Shown in pieces: positions 25,625 through 36,207 of a DNA stretch of 64,000 bases. The stretch lies in contig CANQLI010000003.1 in NCBI GenBank assembly GCA_947624675.1, forward strand, positions 124,001 to 188,000. The letters are read 5' to 3'. How positions within the stretch are numbered: position 1 is the first letter of the stretch; every line of letters starts with the position of its first letter. Origin of the DNA: an uncultured Clostridia bacterium. Lineage in GTDB: Bacteria; Bacillota; Clostridia; Oscillospirales; Ruminococcaceae. The translations under genes were made by a program, and so were the position numbers. The notes beneath the pieces are model-generated. The model was not told the origin of the DNA. It did no database searches and worked only from the letters and a program-made list of their open reading frames with translations.

Positions 25625-26464
25625 ATGGACGCTAACTTGAAAAAAAAGCTTGAAATCCAGGCTTGCAAAATCCGTATGGGAATTTTGACCGGCGTTTATA
25701 ATGCAAAATCAGGACATCCGGGCGGCTCACTTTCTATTGCAGATACGCTTACATATCTGTACTTTAACAAGATGAATGTCGACCCGAAGGATCCGGACAA
25801 CGACGACAGAGACAGGTTTGTTCTCTCTAAGGGGCACACCGCTCCGGCGTTGTATTCGACTCTTGCTAACAGAGGCTTTTTTGATCTTGATGAACTTAAG
25901 AGCCTAAGACATATAGGAGCTCTTTTACAGGGACATCCTTGTATCCATATTCCCGGCGTGGATATGTCCTCTGGTTCATTAGGACAGGGAATATCTGTTG
26001 CGGCGGGAATGGCGCTCAGCGGGAAGATCTCTGACAAGCCGTATAAAGTTTATACTGTACTCGGCGACGGTGAGATCGAGGAGGGTCAGGTCTGGGAGGC
26101 TGCAATGTTTGCTGCTCACTATAAGCTTGATAACCTTGTCGCTGTTGTAGATAATAACGGTTTGCAGATAGACGGAGCCATTAAAGATGTTATGTCGCCG
26201 TATCCGATCACCGATAAATTCAAAGCTTTCGGATGGTATGTTATTGAAGCCGACGCCCATAACTTCGATTCGTTGGATGCCGCGTTCACCGAAGCTGATT
26301 CTGTAAAGGATAAGCCGGTAGTGATTGTTCAGAAAAGCACAAAGGGCAAGGGCGTTTCGTTTATGGAAAATCAGGTATCCTGGCACGGAAGCGCTCCCAA
26401 CGAACAGCAGTATAATGATGCAATGAGCGAGCTTGAATCAACCTTAAAAGGTCTGGAGGGATAA
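25625..26464 (+). CDS. Transketolase, N-terminal subunit
   Basis: A 279-residue thiamine-diphosphate-binding half of a split transketolase. GHPGGSLSIADTL and SKGHTAPALY mark the family, and LGDGEIEEGQVWEA is the ThDP/metal motif (GDG...). The C-terminal half is the next gene, three bases away. Together they move two-carbon units in the non-oxidative pentose phosphate pathway, the usual route to pentoses in anaerobes lacking the oxidative branch. ATG 25625 follows GGAGGT. Confidence 0.94.
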   Translation: MDANLKKKLEIQACKIRMGILTGVYNAKSGHPGGSLSIADTLTYLYFNKMNVDPKDPDNDDRDRFVLSKGHTAPALYSTLANRGFFDLDELKSLRHIGALLQGHPCIHIPGVDMSSGSLGQGISVAAGMALSGKISDKPYKVYTVLGDGEIEEGQVWEAAMFAAHYKLDNLVAVVDNNGLQIDGAIKDVMSPYPITDKFKAFGWYVIEADAHNFDSLDAAFTEADSVKDKPVVIVQKSTKGKGVSFMENQVSWHGSAPNEQQYNDAMSELESTLKGLEG

Positions 26465-26467
26465 ATA

Positions 26468-27409
26468 ATGGCAGATGTTATTAAGAAGGCTACAAGAGAA
26501 AGCTATGGAGAGGCACTTGCGGAGCTTGGTGAAAAGTATGAAAACCTGTATGTTTTCGATGCGGATCTTGCTGCGGCTACAAAAACCGGAGTTTTTAAAA
26601 AGAAATTTCCCGAAAGGTTTTTTGATTGCGGAATAGCTGAGGCGGATATGATGGGAGTAGCTGCGGGTATGGCTGCGACCGGAAAGATACCTTTTGCTTC
26701 CACATTTGCTATGTTCGCTGCCGGAAGAGCTTATGAAATAGTGAGAAATTCTATCGGCTATCCTCACTTGAATGTAAAGATCGGCGCAACCCACGCGGGT
26801 ATCTCTGTCGGTGAGGACGGCGCTACACATCAGTGTAACGAGGATATCGCACTTATGAGAACTATCCCGGGTATGACTATAATAAATCCTGCTGACGATG
26901 TTGAAGCAAGAGCTGCGGTGGAAGCGGCAATTTTACATGACGGACCGGTTTATCTGAGATTCGGAAGACTTGCGGCTCCTGTGTTTAATGACAAGGCGAC
27001 ATATAAGTTTGAGCTTGGAAAGGGAATACAGCTTTCTGACGGAAAAGATGTCACTATAATCGCAACTGGTCTTATGGTGTCTGAGGCAATCGAGGCGGCA
27101 AAAGCCCTGAGTGCTGACGGAATATCAGCAAGAGTCATAAATATTCATACAATAAAGCCTATTGACAAGGATATTATTATAAAAGCCGCTGAGGAAACAG
27201 GTCGCATAGTAACTGTTGAGGAGCATAGCATAATCGGCGGACTTGGCTCTGCTGTTTGTGATGTAGTTAGTGAATTTTGCCCTGTACCTGTCAAAAAAAT
27301 CGGCGTAAATGACGAATTTGGTCATTCCGGTCCGGCTGTAGATCTGCTAAAAGAATTCGGACTTTGTGCGGATAATATTGTAGAAAATGTTAAAACTTTT
27401 ATTAAATAA
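26468..27409 (+). CDS. Transketolase, C-terminal subunit
   Basis: A 313-residue pyrimidine-binding and C-terminal half of the split transketolase. DADLAAATKTGVF, FDCGIAEADMMGVAAGMA (with the catalytic Glu of the Pyr domain), THAGISVGEDG, and a transketolase_C domain (VEEHSIIGGLGSAV, EFGHSGP). The same gene order (N then C) is typical of Clostridia. It ends at a strong terminator. Confidence 0.94.
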   Translation: MADVIKKATRESYGEALAELGEKYENLYVFDADLAAATKTGVFKKKFPERFFDCGIAEADMMGVAAGMAATGKIPFASTFAMFAAGRAYEIVRNSIGYPHLNVKIGATHAGISVGEDGATHQCNEDIALMRTIPGMTIINPADDVEARAAVEAAILHDGPVYLRFGRLAAPVFNDKATYKFELGKGIQLSDGKDVTIIATGLMVSEAIEAAKALSADGISARVINIHTIKPIDKDIIIKAAEETGRIVTVEEHSIIGGLGSAVCDVVSEFCPVPVKKIGVNDEFGHSGPAVDLLKEFGLCADNIVENVKTFIK

Positions 27410-27423
27410 ATAAAAAGTTTATA

Positions 27424-27460
27424 AAACTGCCTGATAAATTTTATTATCCGGCAGTTTTTT
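27424..27460 (+). terminator. Intrinsic terminator after the transketolase genes
   Basis: A 14-bp stem with one mismatch (AAACTGCC...GATAA / TTATC...GGCAGTTT) and a six-T tail. It closes the long division/translation cluster. Confidence 0.92.
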
Positions 27461-27462
27461 CC

Positions 27463-27491
27463 TTGCATTTTTTTAATGCTTGTTGTATAAT
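27463..27491 (+). promoter_or_regulatory. Promoter of the GGDEF gene
   Basis: TTGCAT (27463-27468), 17-bp spacer, TATAAT (27486-27491). It rules out the in-frame ATG at 27480 as a start. Confidence 0.8.
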
Positions 27492-27551
27492 TATTATGTG
27501 CTATTTTGTCAAGGCGCGTACCGAAATATAACAGAAAGCGAGGGCATATCA

Positions 27552-28769
27552 TTGAAGAAATACGGTAGCTTTATTGTCTTTATGATATTATGTGCGTTAG
27601 GTCTTGTTTTAATAGATATGTTTACGCTTTCTCTTATAGGAAGAGAGTCAGCTCTAAGATATTCATCCAGAATATCGTTTGTTTCTATTGTTATTTTTGT
27701 AGCCCTTTCCGCGCTGTATTTTATTTATATGAAAATCTCCACTAAAAAGCTTGATGAGCTTATGAGAATTTCAAAAAAAGTATCTACGGGCGATCTAAAT
27801 AACTCGCGTTGCAACCTGAAGGGCAAAGATGAATATGCTTTTATCGGTCAGTGTATGGATTATGTTCTTGATGTTGTATATGAAACAAAGCAGCAGAACC
27901 AGATACTTATGAATATGACCAATAATATTATATTCTGGTATCATATAGACAGGGACAAGTTTACGGTTTCCGACAATTTTAATAAGGTGTTCAGTTACCG
28001 TTCTAATTCATACAGGTTTTCTGACAGTTTTTTTGAGAATATTCGTGTTTATAAGGATGACCAGGAAAAATTTAACCACTTTAAGGATGTTATGCTTGAA
28101 AAGGGTAAGGCTTCCGCAGAGGTAAGACTGTATAATATTTACAACGAATATGCCTGGTATCATATTATAAGCGATGCGATAAAGAACCAAAACGGAAAGC
28201 TTGTTCAGATAACCGGTGCGCTTGTCGATATTGATAAAATAAAGCACCGCGAAAAAGCGCTTGAAAAGCTTGCGAGCGTGGATACTCTTACACAGATATT
28301 AAACCGCACATCATTTGAGGTGTCCGCATTATCTGCCTGGGAGCTTGCTGTTGCCAAAAAAGCTAACTGTTACATAATGTTTATAGACCTTGATGATTTT
28401 AAACGGTTTAACGATGAGTACAGTCACGCTGTCGGCGATGAGGTTCTTATTTTTGTGGCGAGTACGCTTAACAAGATAGTTGCCGACCACGGCTTTGCCG
28501 GAAGATATGGCGGAGATGAGTTTGTGCTGTTTTTAAGAGCGGATGATGACGATGTTTCCCCTAAGAAGGTGTGTGAAAGTATAATTAAAACACTGAATTT
28601 AGGCTTTGATTCTCAGGTCGCAAAATTACGCGTCGGAATAAATTGCAGCATAGGAGTTTGTGCGTGCGAGGGTCAGGTCAAGGATGCTGATGAGGTTATC
28701 AAACGGGCTGACAGTGCTATGTACAGTGTAAAGAAAAACGGCAAGTCTAACTACGCTTTTTATAATTGA
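27552..28769 (+). CDS. Membrane diguanylate cyclase (HAMP-like, PAS-like, GGDEF)
   Basis: The protein has 405 residues from TTG 27552, behind GAGGG and downstream of the promoter. Two transmembrane segments (about residues 5-25 and 37-60), a HAMP-like segment (KKLDELMRISKKVSTGDL), a PAS-like region with a YAWYHIISDAI strand, and a C-terminal GGDEF domain. The active-site motif RYGGDEFVLF is intact, so cyclic-di-GMP synthesis is expected. The RxxD inhibitory site is absent at its usual place (AADHGFAGRY region). The surface is short, so what it senses is unknown. Confidence 0.88.
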   Translation: MKKYGSFIVFMILCALGLVLIDMFTLSLIGRESALRYSSRISFVSIVIFVALSALYFIYMKISTKKLDELMRISKKVSTGDLNNSRCNLKGKDEYAFIGQCMDYVLDVVYETKQQNQILMNMTNNIIFWYHIDRDKFTVSDNFNKVFSYRSNSYRFSDSFFENIRVYKDDQEKFNHFKDVMLEKGKASAEVRLYNIYNEYAWYHIISDAIKNQNGKLVQITGALVDIDKIKHREKALEKLASVDTLTQILNRTSFEVSALSAWELAVAKKANCYIMFIDLDDFKRFNDEYSHAVGDEVLIFVASTLNKIVADHGFAGRYGGDEFVLFLRADDDDVSPKKVCESIIKTLNLGFDSQVAKLRVGINCSIGVCACEGQVKDADEVIKRADSAMYSVKKNGKSNYAFYN

Positions 28770-28824
28770 TTTGTAAAAGTTTAGACCGTTTGGTTTAATA
28801 AATGCTTGATTAACAAAAATATTC

Positions 28825-28860
28825 TCTCTGAATATAATAAAACATTCAGGGGGATTTTTT
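28825..28860 (+). terminator. Hairpin with T tract directly before yunB
   Basis: CTGAAT / ATTCAG extended by G-U pairs, then GGGGATTTTTT. The right arm contains the yunB ribosome binding site, so it may both terminate the GGDEF message and mask the site in read-through RNA. Confidence 0.5.
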
Positions 28861-28861
28861 T

Positions 28862-29491
28862 ATGCTTGTAAGAAAAAAGAAAAAGCATTTTAAGCTCAAG
28901 GTGTTTGTGCTTATAGTATTGATGGTTATTGCGGTAGGAGTGTTTTTGATAGACAGAATTATAGATAAAAAGATAGAGTCGATCGCAAAGATAGAATGTG
29001 AAAGCTATGCCGATCAAATAATAAATGATGCAGCAGCATACTGTATTGATAAGTTTTCTGACAAAAGCTTCGTTGATAAATCATATGACCAAAGCAGGAT
29101 CACTCAGATAACTGTAAATGCCGAAGAGGTCAACGCTTTTAAAAGTCTTATGACCGAGGAGATAAACAAAATGCTTATAAGCCAGAGCAGTCACGAGTTC
29201 AAAATAAGTCTTAGCACAGTGCTAGGAAGCAATATTTTTGCCGGGATCGGTCCTGAAATAGAAATGTATTTTCAAAAGGAAGGAAGCGTAAATGTTTCTA
29301 TCGACAGCGGTTTTTCTGAAGGCGGAATGAACCAGACAGTACATAGAATAACAGTTGATGTGAGCGTTACACTTTTGTCTGTAACTCCGGCAGGAAACTT
29401 TCCATTCGATTACAGTACCGAATTTTTGCTTTCGGAAACGGTTATCGTGGGTCAAACGCCGTCGGTTTATGCACAAATTCCCAATACTTAA
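28862..29491 (+). CDS. yunB: Sporulation protein YunB
   Basis: A 209-residue protein with one N-terminal transmembrane segment (about residues 12-32) and an outside domain that matches YunB: ESYADQIINDAA, ITVNAEEVNAFKSLM, STVLGSNIFAGIGPEIE, VDSGFSEGGMNQTVHRI and ETVIVGQTPSVYA. YunB is a mother-cell sporulation protein under SigE in Bacillus; its biochemical role is not known. GGGGG at 28850-28854 serves as the ribosome site. Its presence with sigE and spoIIGA supports a genuine spore former. Confidence 0.88.
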   Translation: MLVRKKKKHFKLKVFVLIVLMVIAVGVFLIDRIIDKKIESIAKIECESYADQIINDAAAYCIDKFSDKSFVDKSYDQSRITQITVNAEEVNAFKSLMTEEINKMLISQSSHEFKISLSTVLGSNIFAGIGPEIEMYFQKEGSVNVSIDSGFSEGGMNQTVHRITVDVSVTLLSVTPAGNFPFDYSTEFLLSETVIVGQTPSVYAQIPNT

Positions 29492-29530
29492 AAAACTAAT
29501 TAAAAAATACTGGTAAAAGATTAAAAAATG

Positions 29531-29539
29531 TGTTATACT
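29531..29539 (+). promoter_or_regulatory. Extended -10 promoter of ligA-gatCAB
   Basis: TGT-TATACT (29531-29539). The -35 is weak (TGGTAA at a 17-bp spacing). Confidence 0.55.
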
Positions 29540-29570
29540 AATAAAGTGGCATATTTGGATGTTTTGCTGA

Positions 29571-31598
<2,028 letters not shown>

Positions 31599-31625
31599 AA
31601 GTTTAATACTTTAGGAGGAAAACAG

Positions 31626-31895
31626 ATGAATATTGACATCAAACACATTGCAAAGCTCTCAAGGCTGCACATTGAAGAGGAAAAACAGGAAAAATTTGAA
31701 AGCGATATGCAGAAAATAGTGGATATGGTAGAAAATTTACCTGATATAGAGGATGCTCCGCTTTTAGATGAGAGCAATCCGATGACTTTGAGAAAAGATG
31801 TTGCCGTAACCGGAAAGTTTACACGGGACGAGCTTACAAAGAACGCTCCTCATGTAACGGCAGGCTGTCTTGTTGTTCCTAAGACGGTAGAATAA
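31626..31895 (+). CDS. gatC: Asp-tRNA(Asn)/Glu-tRNA(Gln) amidotransferase subunit C
   Basis: An 89-residue clamp subunit of GatCAB, with HIAKLSRLHIEEEKQEKFE and RKDVAVTG signatures. It holds GatA and GatB together. ATG 31626 follows AGGAGG; gatA starts 15 bases after the stop. Confidence 0.93.
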   Translation: MNIDIKHIAKLSRLHIEEEKQEKFESDMQKIVDMVENLPDIEDAPLLDESNPMTLRKDVAVTGKFTRDELTKNAPHVTAGCLVVPKTVE

Positions 31896-31909
31896 AGGGG
31901 GAATTTGAA

Positions 31910-33367
31910 TTGGAGCTATATAATCTGAGCGGATATGAGCTGTCAAGAATGCTTAAGGATAAGAAAATAAGTTCTGTTGAGCTTACAGAGTCGGTGTTTT
32001 CGAGAATTGACAGCGTCGAGGATAAGATCGAGGCATATGTCACACTTGACAAGGAAAATGCTTTGAATAAAGCGAAAGAGGTAGACGATAAAAGGGCGGA
32101 AGGTAAAGAGCTTTCTAAGCTTGCAGGAATCCCTATAGGAATTAAAGACAATATCTCAACAAAAGGACTTCTTACTACCTGTTCGTCAAAAATGCTTTCA
32201 AATTATGTTCCGCCGTTTAATGCAACGGTTATGGACAAGCTTGATTCTATGGACATAGTTGTTACAGGAAAGCTTAATATGGATGAATTTGCTATGGGCT
32301 CGTCTACTGAGACATCGTATTTTAAAAAGACAAAGAATCCTTTTGATACCACAAGAATACCCGGAGGTTCTTCGGGCGGTTCTGCTGCTGCCGTAAGCGC
32401 AGGCGAGGCAGTTATGGCTCTTGGTTCTGACACAGGTGGTTCTATAAGACAGCCGGCGTCTTACTGCGGAGTTGTTGGTCTAAAGCCTACATACGGCTCT
32501 GTTTCAAGATTCGGACTTGTGGCGTTTGCCTCCTCACTCGATCAGATAGGACCTATTGGAAAGAGCGTAAAGGACACGGCTATGCTGTTTGATGCGATAT
32601 GCGGATACGACGAAAAGGATGCAACAAGCGCTGATATTTCTCATAAAAGCTGCCTTAGTAATTTAAAAGCTGATGTAAAGGGTCTAAAAATCGGTGTTCC
32701 TAAGGAGTATTTTTCTAAGGGGATAGACGATAAGGTAAAAGCTTCTGTTCTTGATGCGGTAAAGCTGTTTGAGGAAAATGGCGCTGAGGTCAAAGAGGTA
32801 TCGTTGCCTTCGACCGATTATGCTTTGAATGCGTACTATATCATTTCTTCAGCAGAAGCGTCTTCAAACCTCGCAAGATACGATGGAGTGAAATACGGTT
32901 ATAGGGCTAAGGATTATGACGGGCTTATAGAAATGTATGAAAAGACCCGTTCAGAGGGCTTTGGCGACGAGGTGAAGAGAAGAATAATGCTCGGAACATT
33001 TGTTTTAAGCTCGGGATTTTACGATGCTTACTACAAAAAAGCTAAGCTTTTACAGAGAAGAATCTCATCGGAATTTTCAGATGTCTTTTCGGATGTGGAT
33101 ATTTTATGTGCGCCTACCGTTCCGACAACAGCATTTAAAATTGGTGAAAATATCGGAGATCCTATAAAGATGTACGCTACCGATGTTTGTACCGTAACAA
33201 TAAACATTGCCGGACTGCCTGCTATGAGCATACCGTGTGGATATGACGGTAACGGTCTTCCGATAGGAATTCAGCTTATCGCTGACAAATTTAATGAGCA
33301 GACGCTCTTTAATACAGCAGAGTGTTATGAAAATCTTGTCGGCGGATTTAAGTCACCTAATCTTTAA
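31910..33367 (+). CDS. gatA: Asp-tRNA(Asn)/Glu-tRNA(Gln) amidotransferase subunit A
   Basis: A 485-residue amidase-signature enzyme that releases ammonia from glutamine for tRNA-bound Glu/Asp. The Ser-cisSer-Lys triad lies in PIGIKDN (Lys), GSDTGGSIRQPAS (Ser pair) and the glycine-rich PGGSSGGSAAAVSAG. TTG 31910, behind GGGGGAA, is the start. With GatB and GatC it provides Gln-tRNA(Gln) in organisms lacking glutaminyl-tRNA synthetase. Confidence 0.95.
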   Translation: MELYNLSGYELSRMLKDKKISSVELTESVFSRIDSVEDKIEAYVTLDKENALNKAKEVDDKRAEGKELSKLAGIPIGIKDNISTKGLLTTCSSKMLSNYVPPFNATVMDKLDSMDIVVTGKLNMDEFAMGSSTETSYFKKTKNPFDTTRIPGGSSGGSAAAVSAGEAVMALGSDTGGSIRQPASYCGVVGLKPTYGSVSRFGLVAFASSLDQIGPIGKSVKDTAMLFDAICGYDEKDATSADISHKSCLSNLKADVKGLKIGVPKEYFSKGIDDKVKASVLDAVKLFEENGAEVKEVSLPSTDYALNAYYIISSAEASSNLARYDGVKYGYRAKDYDGLIEMYEKTRSEGFGDEVKRRIMLGTFVLSSGFYDAYYKKAKLLQRRISSEFSDVFSDVDILCAPTVPTTAFKIGENIGDPIKMYATDVCTVTINIAGLPAMSIPCGYDGNGLPIGIQLIADKFNEQTLFNTAECYENLVGGFKSPNL

Positions 33368-33385
33368 TTTAAGGAGTTGAGCACA

Positions 33386-34822
33386 ATGGTAGAAGGATAT
33401 GAAGTAGTGATAGGTCTTGAGACACACGCAGAGCTCAACACCGAATCTAAAATATATTGCAGCTGTAAAAATCAGTTCGGGCTTGAGGTCAATACACAGG
33501 TGTGTCCCGTTTGTATGGGAATGCCGGGAGCGCTCCCGACTCTCAATGAAAAGGTAGTTGATTATGCTATAAAGATGGGTCACGCCTTAAACTGTACAAT
33601 AAATCCGGTTTGCAAGCAGGACAGAAAAAACTATTTTTACCCCGACCTTCCCAAAGCGTACCAAATTTCACAGGCGGAGGTACCGCTTTGTCAGAACGGA
33701 TATGTTGACATTTATGTGGACGGCGAGGAGAAGCGTATAGGTATCACCCGTATACACATTGAGGAGGACGCAGGAAAGCTCCTTCACAGCGATAAATTTT
33801 CAGGCTCTCTTGTCGATCTTAATCGCTGTGGGGTACCGCTTATTGAAATAGTTTCCGAGCCTGATATGCGTTCGTCTTCTGAGGCTAAGGCTTATCTTGA
33901 AACTCTTAAATCAATTTTGCAGTATTTAGGTATTTGCGACTGTAAAATGCAGGAGGGTTCTATAAGGTGTGATGTAAATGTTTCTGTTCATAAGCCCGGA
34001 GAGCCTTTCGGAACCCGTAGTGAGATGAAAAATGTAAACAGCTTTTCTGCGGCAGTAAGAGGAATAGATTATGAGGTCAACAGACAGATAGAGATTTTAA
34101 AAGCCGGAGGAAAGGTCGAACAGGAAACAAGAAGATGGGACGACCAGAAGGGTATCAGCGTTTCTATGAGAAGTAAGGAGGACGCTCAGGATTATCGTTA
34201 TTTCCCTGAACCGGACCTTCTTACGATAGTCGTCGATAAAGAGAGGATCGACGCTTTGAAGGCTGAGATACCTGAGCTCCCTAATAAGAAGCTTATAAGA
34301 TATATCAAGGAATACGGTCTTAGCCTGAAAGAAGCTACCGCTATTTCTGAAAATGTCGACAAAGCAGGCTTTTTTGACGAATGTGTAAACAACAGTAATG
34401 TTTCTCCAAAATCTGTCTGCAACTGGCTCCTCGGCGATATTGCAAAGTATGAAAACGCCAACAACATATCTGTACGAGACACTTTACTTACTCCGAGTAA
34501 GCTGGTCGAGCTGATTAAAATCATAGATTCGGGTAAAATCTCGAATGCCGCCGGAAAGACCGTTTTTGATATTATCATCACGAAGGATGAGTCGATCTCA
34601 GACATAATCGAAAGTAAATCACTGGCTCAGATATCGGATGCTTCTGCACTCGAGTCGATCGCAGACGAGGTATTAAGTCAGAATGAAAAGTCGGTAAACG
34701 ATTATAAAAACGGAAAAACAAATGCACTGGGCTTCCTTGTCGGACAGTGTATGAAAGCCTCAAAGGGTAAGGCTAATCCGTCTATTATGAAGGAAATTAT
34801 TGTTAAAAAGCTTAGCGAATAA
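33386..34822 (+). CDS. gatB: Asp-tRNA(Asn)/Glu-tRNA(Gln) amidotransferase subunit B
   Basis: A 478-residue kinase/tRNA-binding subunit that phosphorylates the tRNA-bound Glu or Asp. GLETHAELNTESKIYC, CPVCMGMPGALP, KAYQISQ, GSIRCDVNVS and RYFPEPDL are family hallmarks; the C-terminus is the tRNA-binding YqeY-like helical tail (VNDYKNGKTNALGFLVGQCM). ATG 33386 is chosen because AAGGAG lies 9 bases upstream, whereas TTG 33377 is directly adjacent to that site. Confidence 0.95.
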   Translation: MVEGYEVVIGLETHAELNTESKIYCSCKNQFGLEVNTQVCPVCMGMPGALPTLNEKVVDYAIKMGHALNCTINPVCKQDRKNYFYPDLPKAYQISQAEVPLCQNGYVDIYVDGEEKRIGITRIHIEEDAGKLLHSDKFSGSLVDLNRCGVPLIEIVSEPDMRSSSEAKAYLETLKSILQYLGICDCKMQEGSIRCDVNVSVHKPGEPFGTRSEMKNVNSFSAAVRGIDYEVNRQIEILKAGGKVEQETRRWDDQKGISVSMRSKEDAQDYRYFPEPDLLTIVVDKERIDALKAEIPELPNKKLIRYIKEYGLSLKEATAISENVDKAGFFDECVNNSNVSPKSVCNWLLGDIAKYENANNISVRDTLLTPSKLVELIKIIDSGKISNAAGKTVFDIIITKDESISDIIESKSLAQISDASALESIADEVLSQNEKSVNDYKNGKTNALGFLVGQCMKASKGKANPSIMKEIIVKKLSE

Positions 34823-34873
34823 ACTATTTACATTAGATTGTCTTTTAGACTTACAGACGGCAGATTTTTGTTT

Positions 34874-34981
34874 TTATTTTTCCCCTCTCACTAATAGTGC
34901 AAAATCAGGAAAAAATGTACGCAAACGTACATTTTTCATAAAATAAACTATGTTTTGTAACAAAAAGTTTACAATATTCAT
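34874..34981 (-). CDS. Small conserved ORF, copy 2 of 3 (unknown)
   Basis: A 35-codon frame, MNIVNFLLQNIVYFMK then NVRLRTFFPDFALLVRGEK. Compared with copy 3 it differs at five bases in the shared 96, all synonymous (Asn2, Leu7, Lys16, Ala28 and Leu29). No ribosome binding site is visible; a TATAAT-like hexamer lies about 12 bases upstream of the ATG, which would fit a leaderless message. It lies between gatB and the convergent ylbJ-like gene. Confidence 0.4.
   Translation of the reverse strand: MNIVNFLLQNIVYFMKNVRLRTFFPDFALLVRGEK
34885..34980 (-). repeat. Dispersed ~96-bp intergenic repeat, copy 2
   Basis: 91 of 96 bases match copy 3. The internal hairpin AATGTACG-CAAA-CGTACATT (34914-34933) is fully conserved. 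Confidence 0.85.
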
Positions 34982-34995
34982 AGTTCATTCATAAT
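34968..34995 (+). promoter_or_regulatory. Possible outward promoter at the edge of repeat copy 2
   Basis: TTTACA (34968-34973, in the repeat), 16-bp spacer, CATAAT (34990-34995). It points right, toward a possible short transcript. Confidence 0.3.
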
Positions 34996-35002
34996 TATAC
35001 GA

Positions 35003-35131
35003 GTGCGGTATATGTTTTTGCCGGTATCTTGGGGAAGTGGATAACAAAGTGGTTGTGTCCAAAAGTCGCTTACTGAAAGACGGTATTGCTCTGTTTATAA
35101 AAGCCGATGAATTATCAGTCATCGGCTTTTT
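35003..35131 (+). ncRNA. Possible small RNA ending at a strong terminator
   Basis: If the promoter at 34968-34995 is used, a transcript of about 130 nt would end at the perfect 11-bp terminator at 35100-35131. No open frame of note is present, and I cannot assign it to a known RNA family. The same terminator could simply end gatB read-through. Confidence 0.25.
35100..35131. terminator. Bidirectional intrinsic terminator
   Basis: A perfect 11-bp stem (AAAGCCGATGA / TCATCGGCTTT) with an 8-nt loop and T tracts on both strands. The ylbJ-like stop codon lies in its loop region. Confidence 0.85.
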
Positions 35132-36143
35132 GCGTTGTGAAAATCAAAAACAAAATCAATGTAAATGTAAGTATCAGCCCTAGCAGGTTGTCTTTTTCAA
35201 AGCTCACTGTGTAACCTGTCGATGCCGGAGTATAGAGCTTAAGATGCAGAAGCTTAGTGTAGATAAAGCAAAATGCCGCGCTTAACGGACAGGCTATGAG
35301 CCTTGATAATATCAGCGGCTTAAGACTTATTGTGGTTACCGCCTTAAGCTGTAGAAGTATACATATCCCGCCGAATGATGATATTGCGGCAATAAGCGGA
35401 AGAATTTTTGTTGACGGAGAAGAAACAGAGCTTATGTTTGTGATTTCAAAAAGGGATTTTATTATGCTTACGGTATCTTTGTCAAAGCCTGTCAAAAGGT
35501 CGCTAAGTATTGTGCATACTAACGAAAAAGTAACTATTACCGCACATATCTTGAACATATTGTGTGCACAGCCGGAAATGATCGATATAATATCCGGCTT
35601 TTTTAAGTGATGCTCTGATGTGTTTTCCTCCCAGACGGTAAATCTGTTTAAAAATATTGCTAAGACAGCGTTTGCTGATATACATGACAAAAAAACAATG
35701 GTACCCGCCTTTTCACTGTTATATAGTGATATACCTACTATTCCCATTAAAAATGAGGGCCCGCCTCCGTACGATGTCATAAGCAAAGTTGTGGCGTTTT
35801 TTTTCGATATTTCACCGCCTTGATACATTTCTTCAATTAGCGATGCGCCTATCGGATAGCCGCATATATTTCCCATCAAAAACACAAAAAGCATATTTGT
35901 AGGAAGATTGAATATTATTTTTGACAAATGCTTGAGCGGTGAAAATATAAAGCGATGTATTCCTGTCTGGATAATGACGGATGAAAGGACCATATATATA
36001 AACAGCGATGGGATAATAACATTTATACATCGCTGTATACATTGATATATGTCTTTTGAAATTTTTCCTGTATTAACTACCGAGTATGTATAAACTGATA
36101 TTGCCAGTAGGCAGACTGTAACTATATATACCTTTCTTTTCAT
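35115..36143 (-). CDS. YlbJ-like sporulation integral membrane protein
   Basis: A 342-residue protein with about eight transmembrane segments of the nucleoside-recognition (Gate) type: IIPSLFIYMVLSSVIIQTG, MGNICGYPIGA and TSYGGGPSFLMG mirror YlbJ motifs (PSLLPFF, SGYPAGA, and N-rich loop). YlbJ is a mother-cell protein required for spore cortex formation and heat resistance in Bacillus; what it transports is unknown. It is divergent from yqfC and convergent with gatB, and terminates at a shared hairpin. Assignment to YlbJ rather than a related Gate protein is moderately sure. Confidence 0.7.
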   Translation of the reverse strand: MKRKVYIVTVCLLAISVYTYSVVNTGKISKDIYQCIQRCINVIIPSLFIYMVLSSVIIQTGIHRFIFSPLKHLSKIIFNLPTNMLFVFLMGNICGYPIGASLIEEMYQGGEISKKNATTLLMTSYGGGPSFLMGIVGISLYNSEKAGTIVFLSCISANAVLAIFLNRFTVWEENTSEHHLKKPDIISIISGCAHNMFKICAVIVTFSLVCTILSDLLTGFDKDTVSIIKSLFEITNISSVSSPSTKILPLIAAISSFGGICILLQLKAVTTISLKPLILSRLIACPLSAAFCFIYTKLLHLKLYTPASTGYTVSFEKDNLLGLILTFTLILFLIFTTQKADD

Positions 36144-36207
36144 TTGGATCGCCTTTTTGAATAGATTTATTTCAGTAATAATATAATATTTTAAAGGGTG
36201 ATAAATT

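Noticed and set aside
27480..27551. Upstream in-frame start for the GGDEF gene
   Set aside because: It overlaps the spacer and -10 of the promoter; TTG 27552 follows GAGGG and begins the membrane segment.
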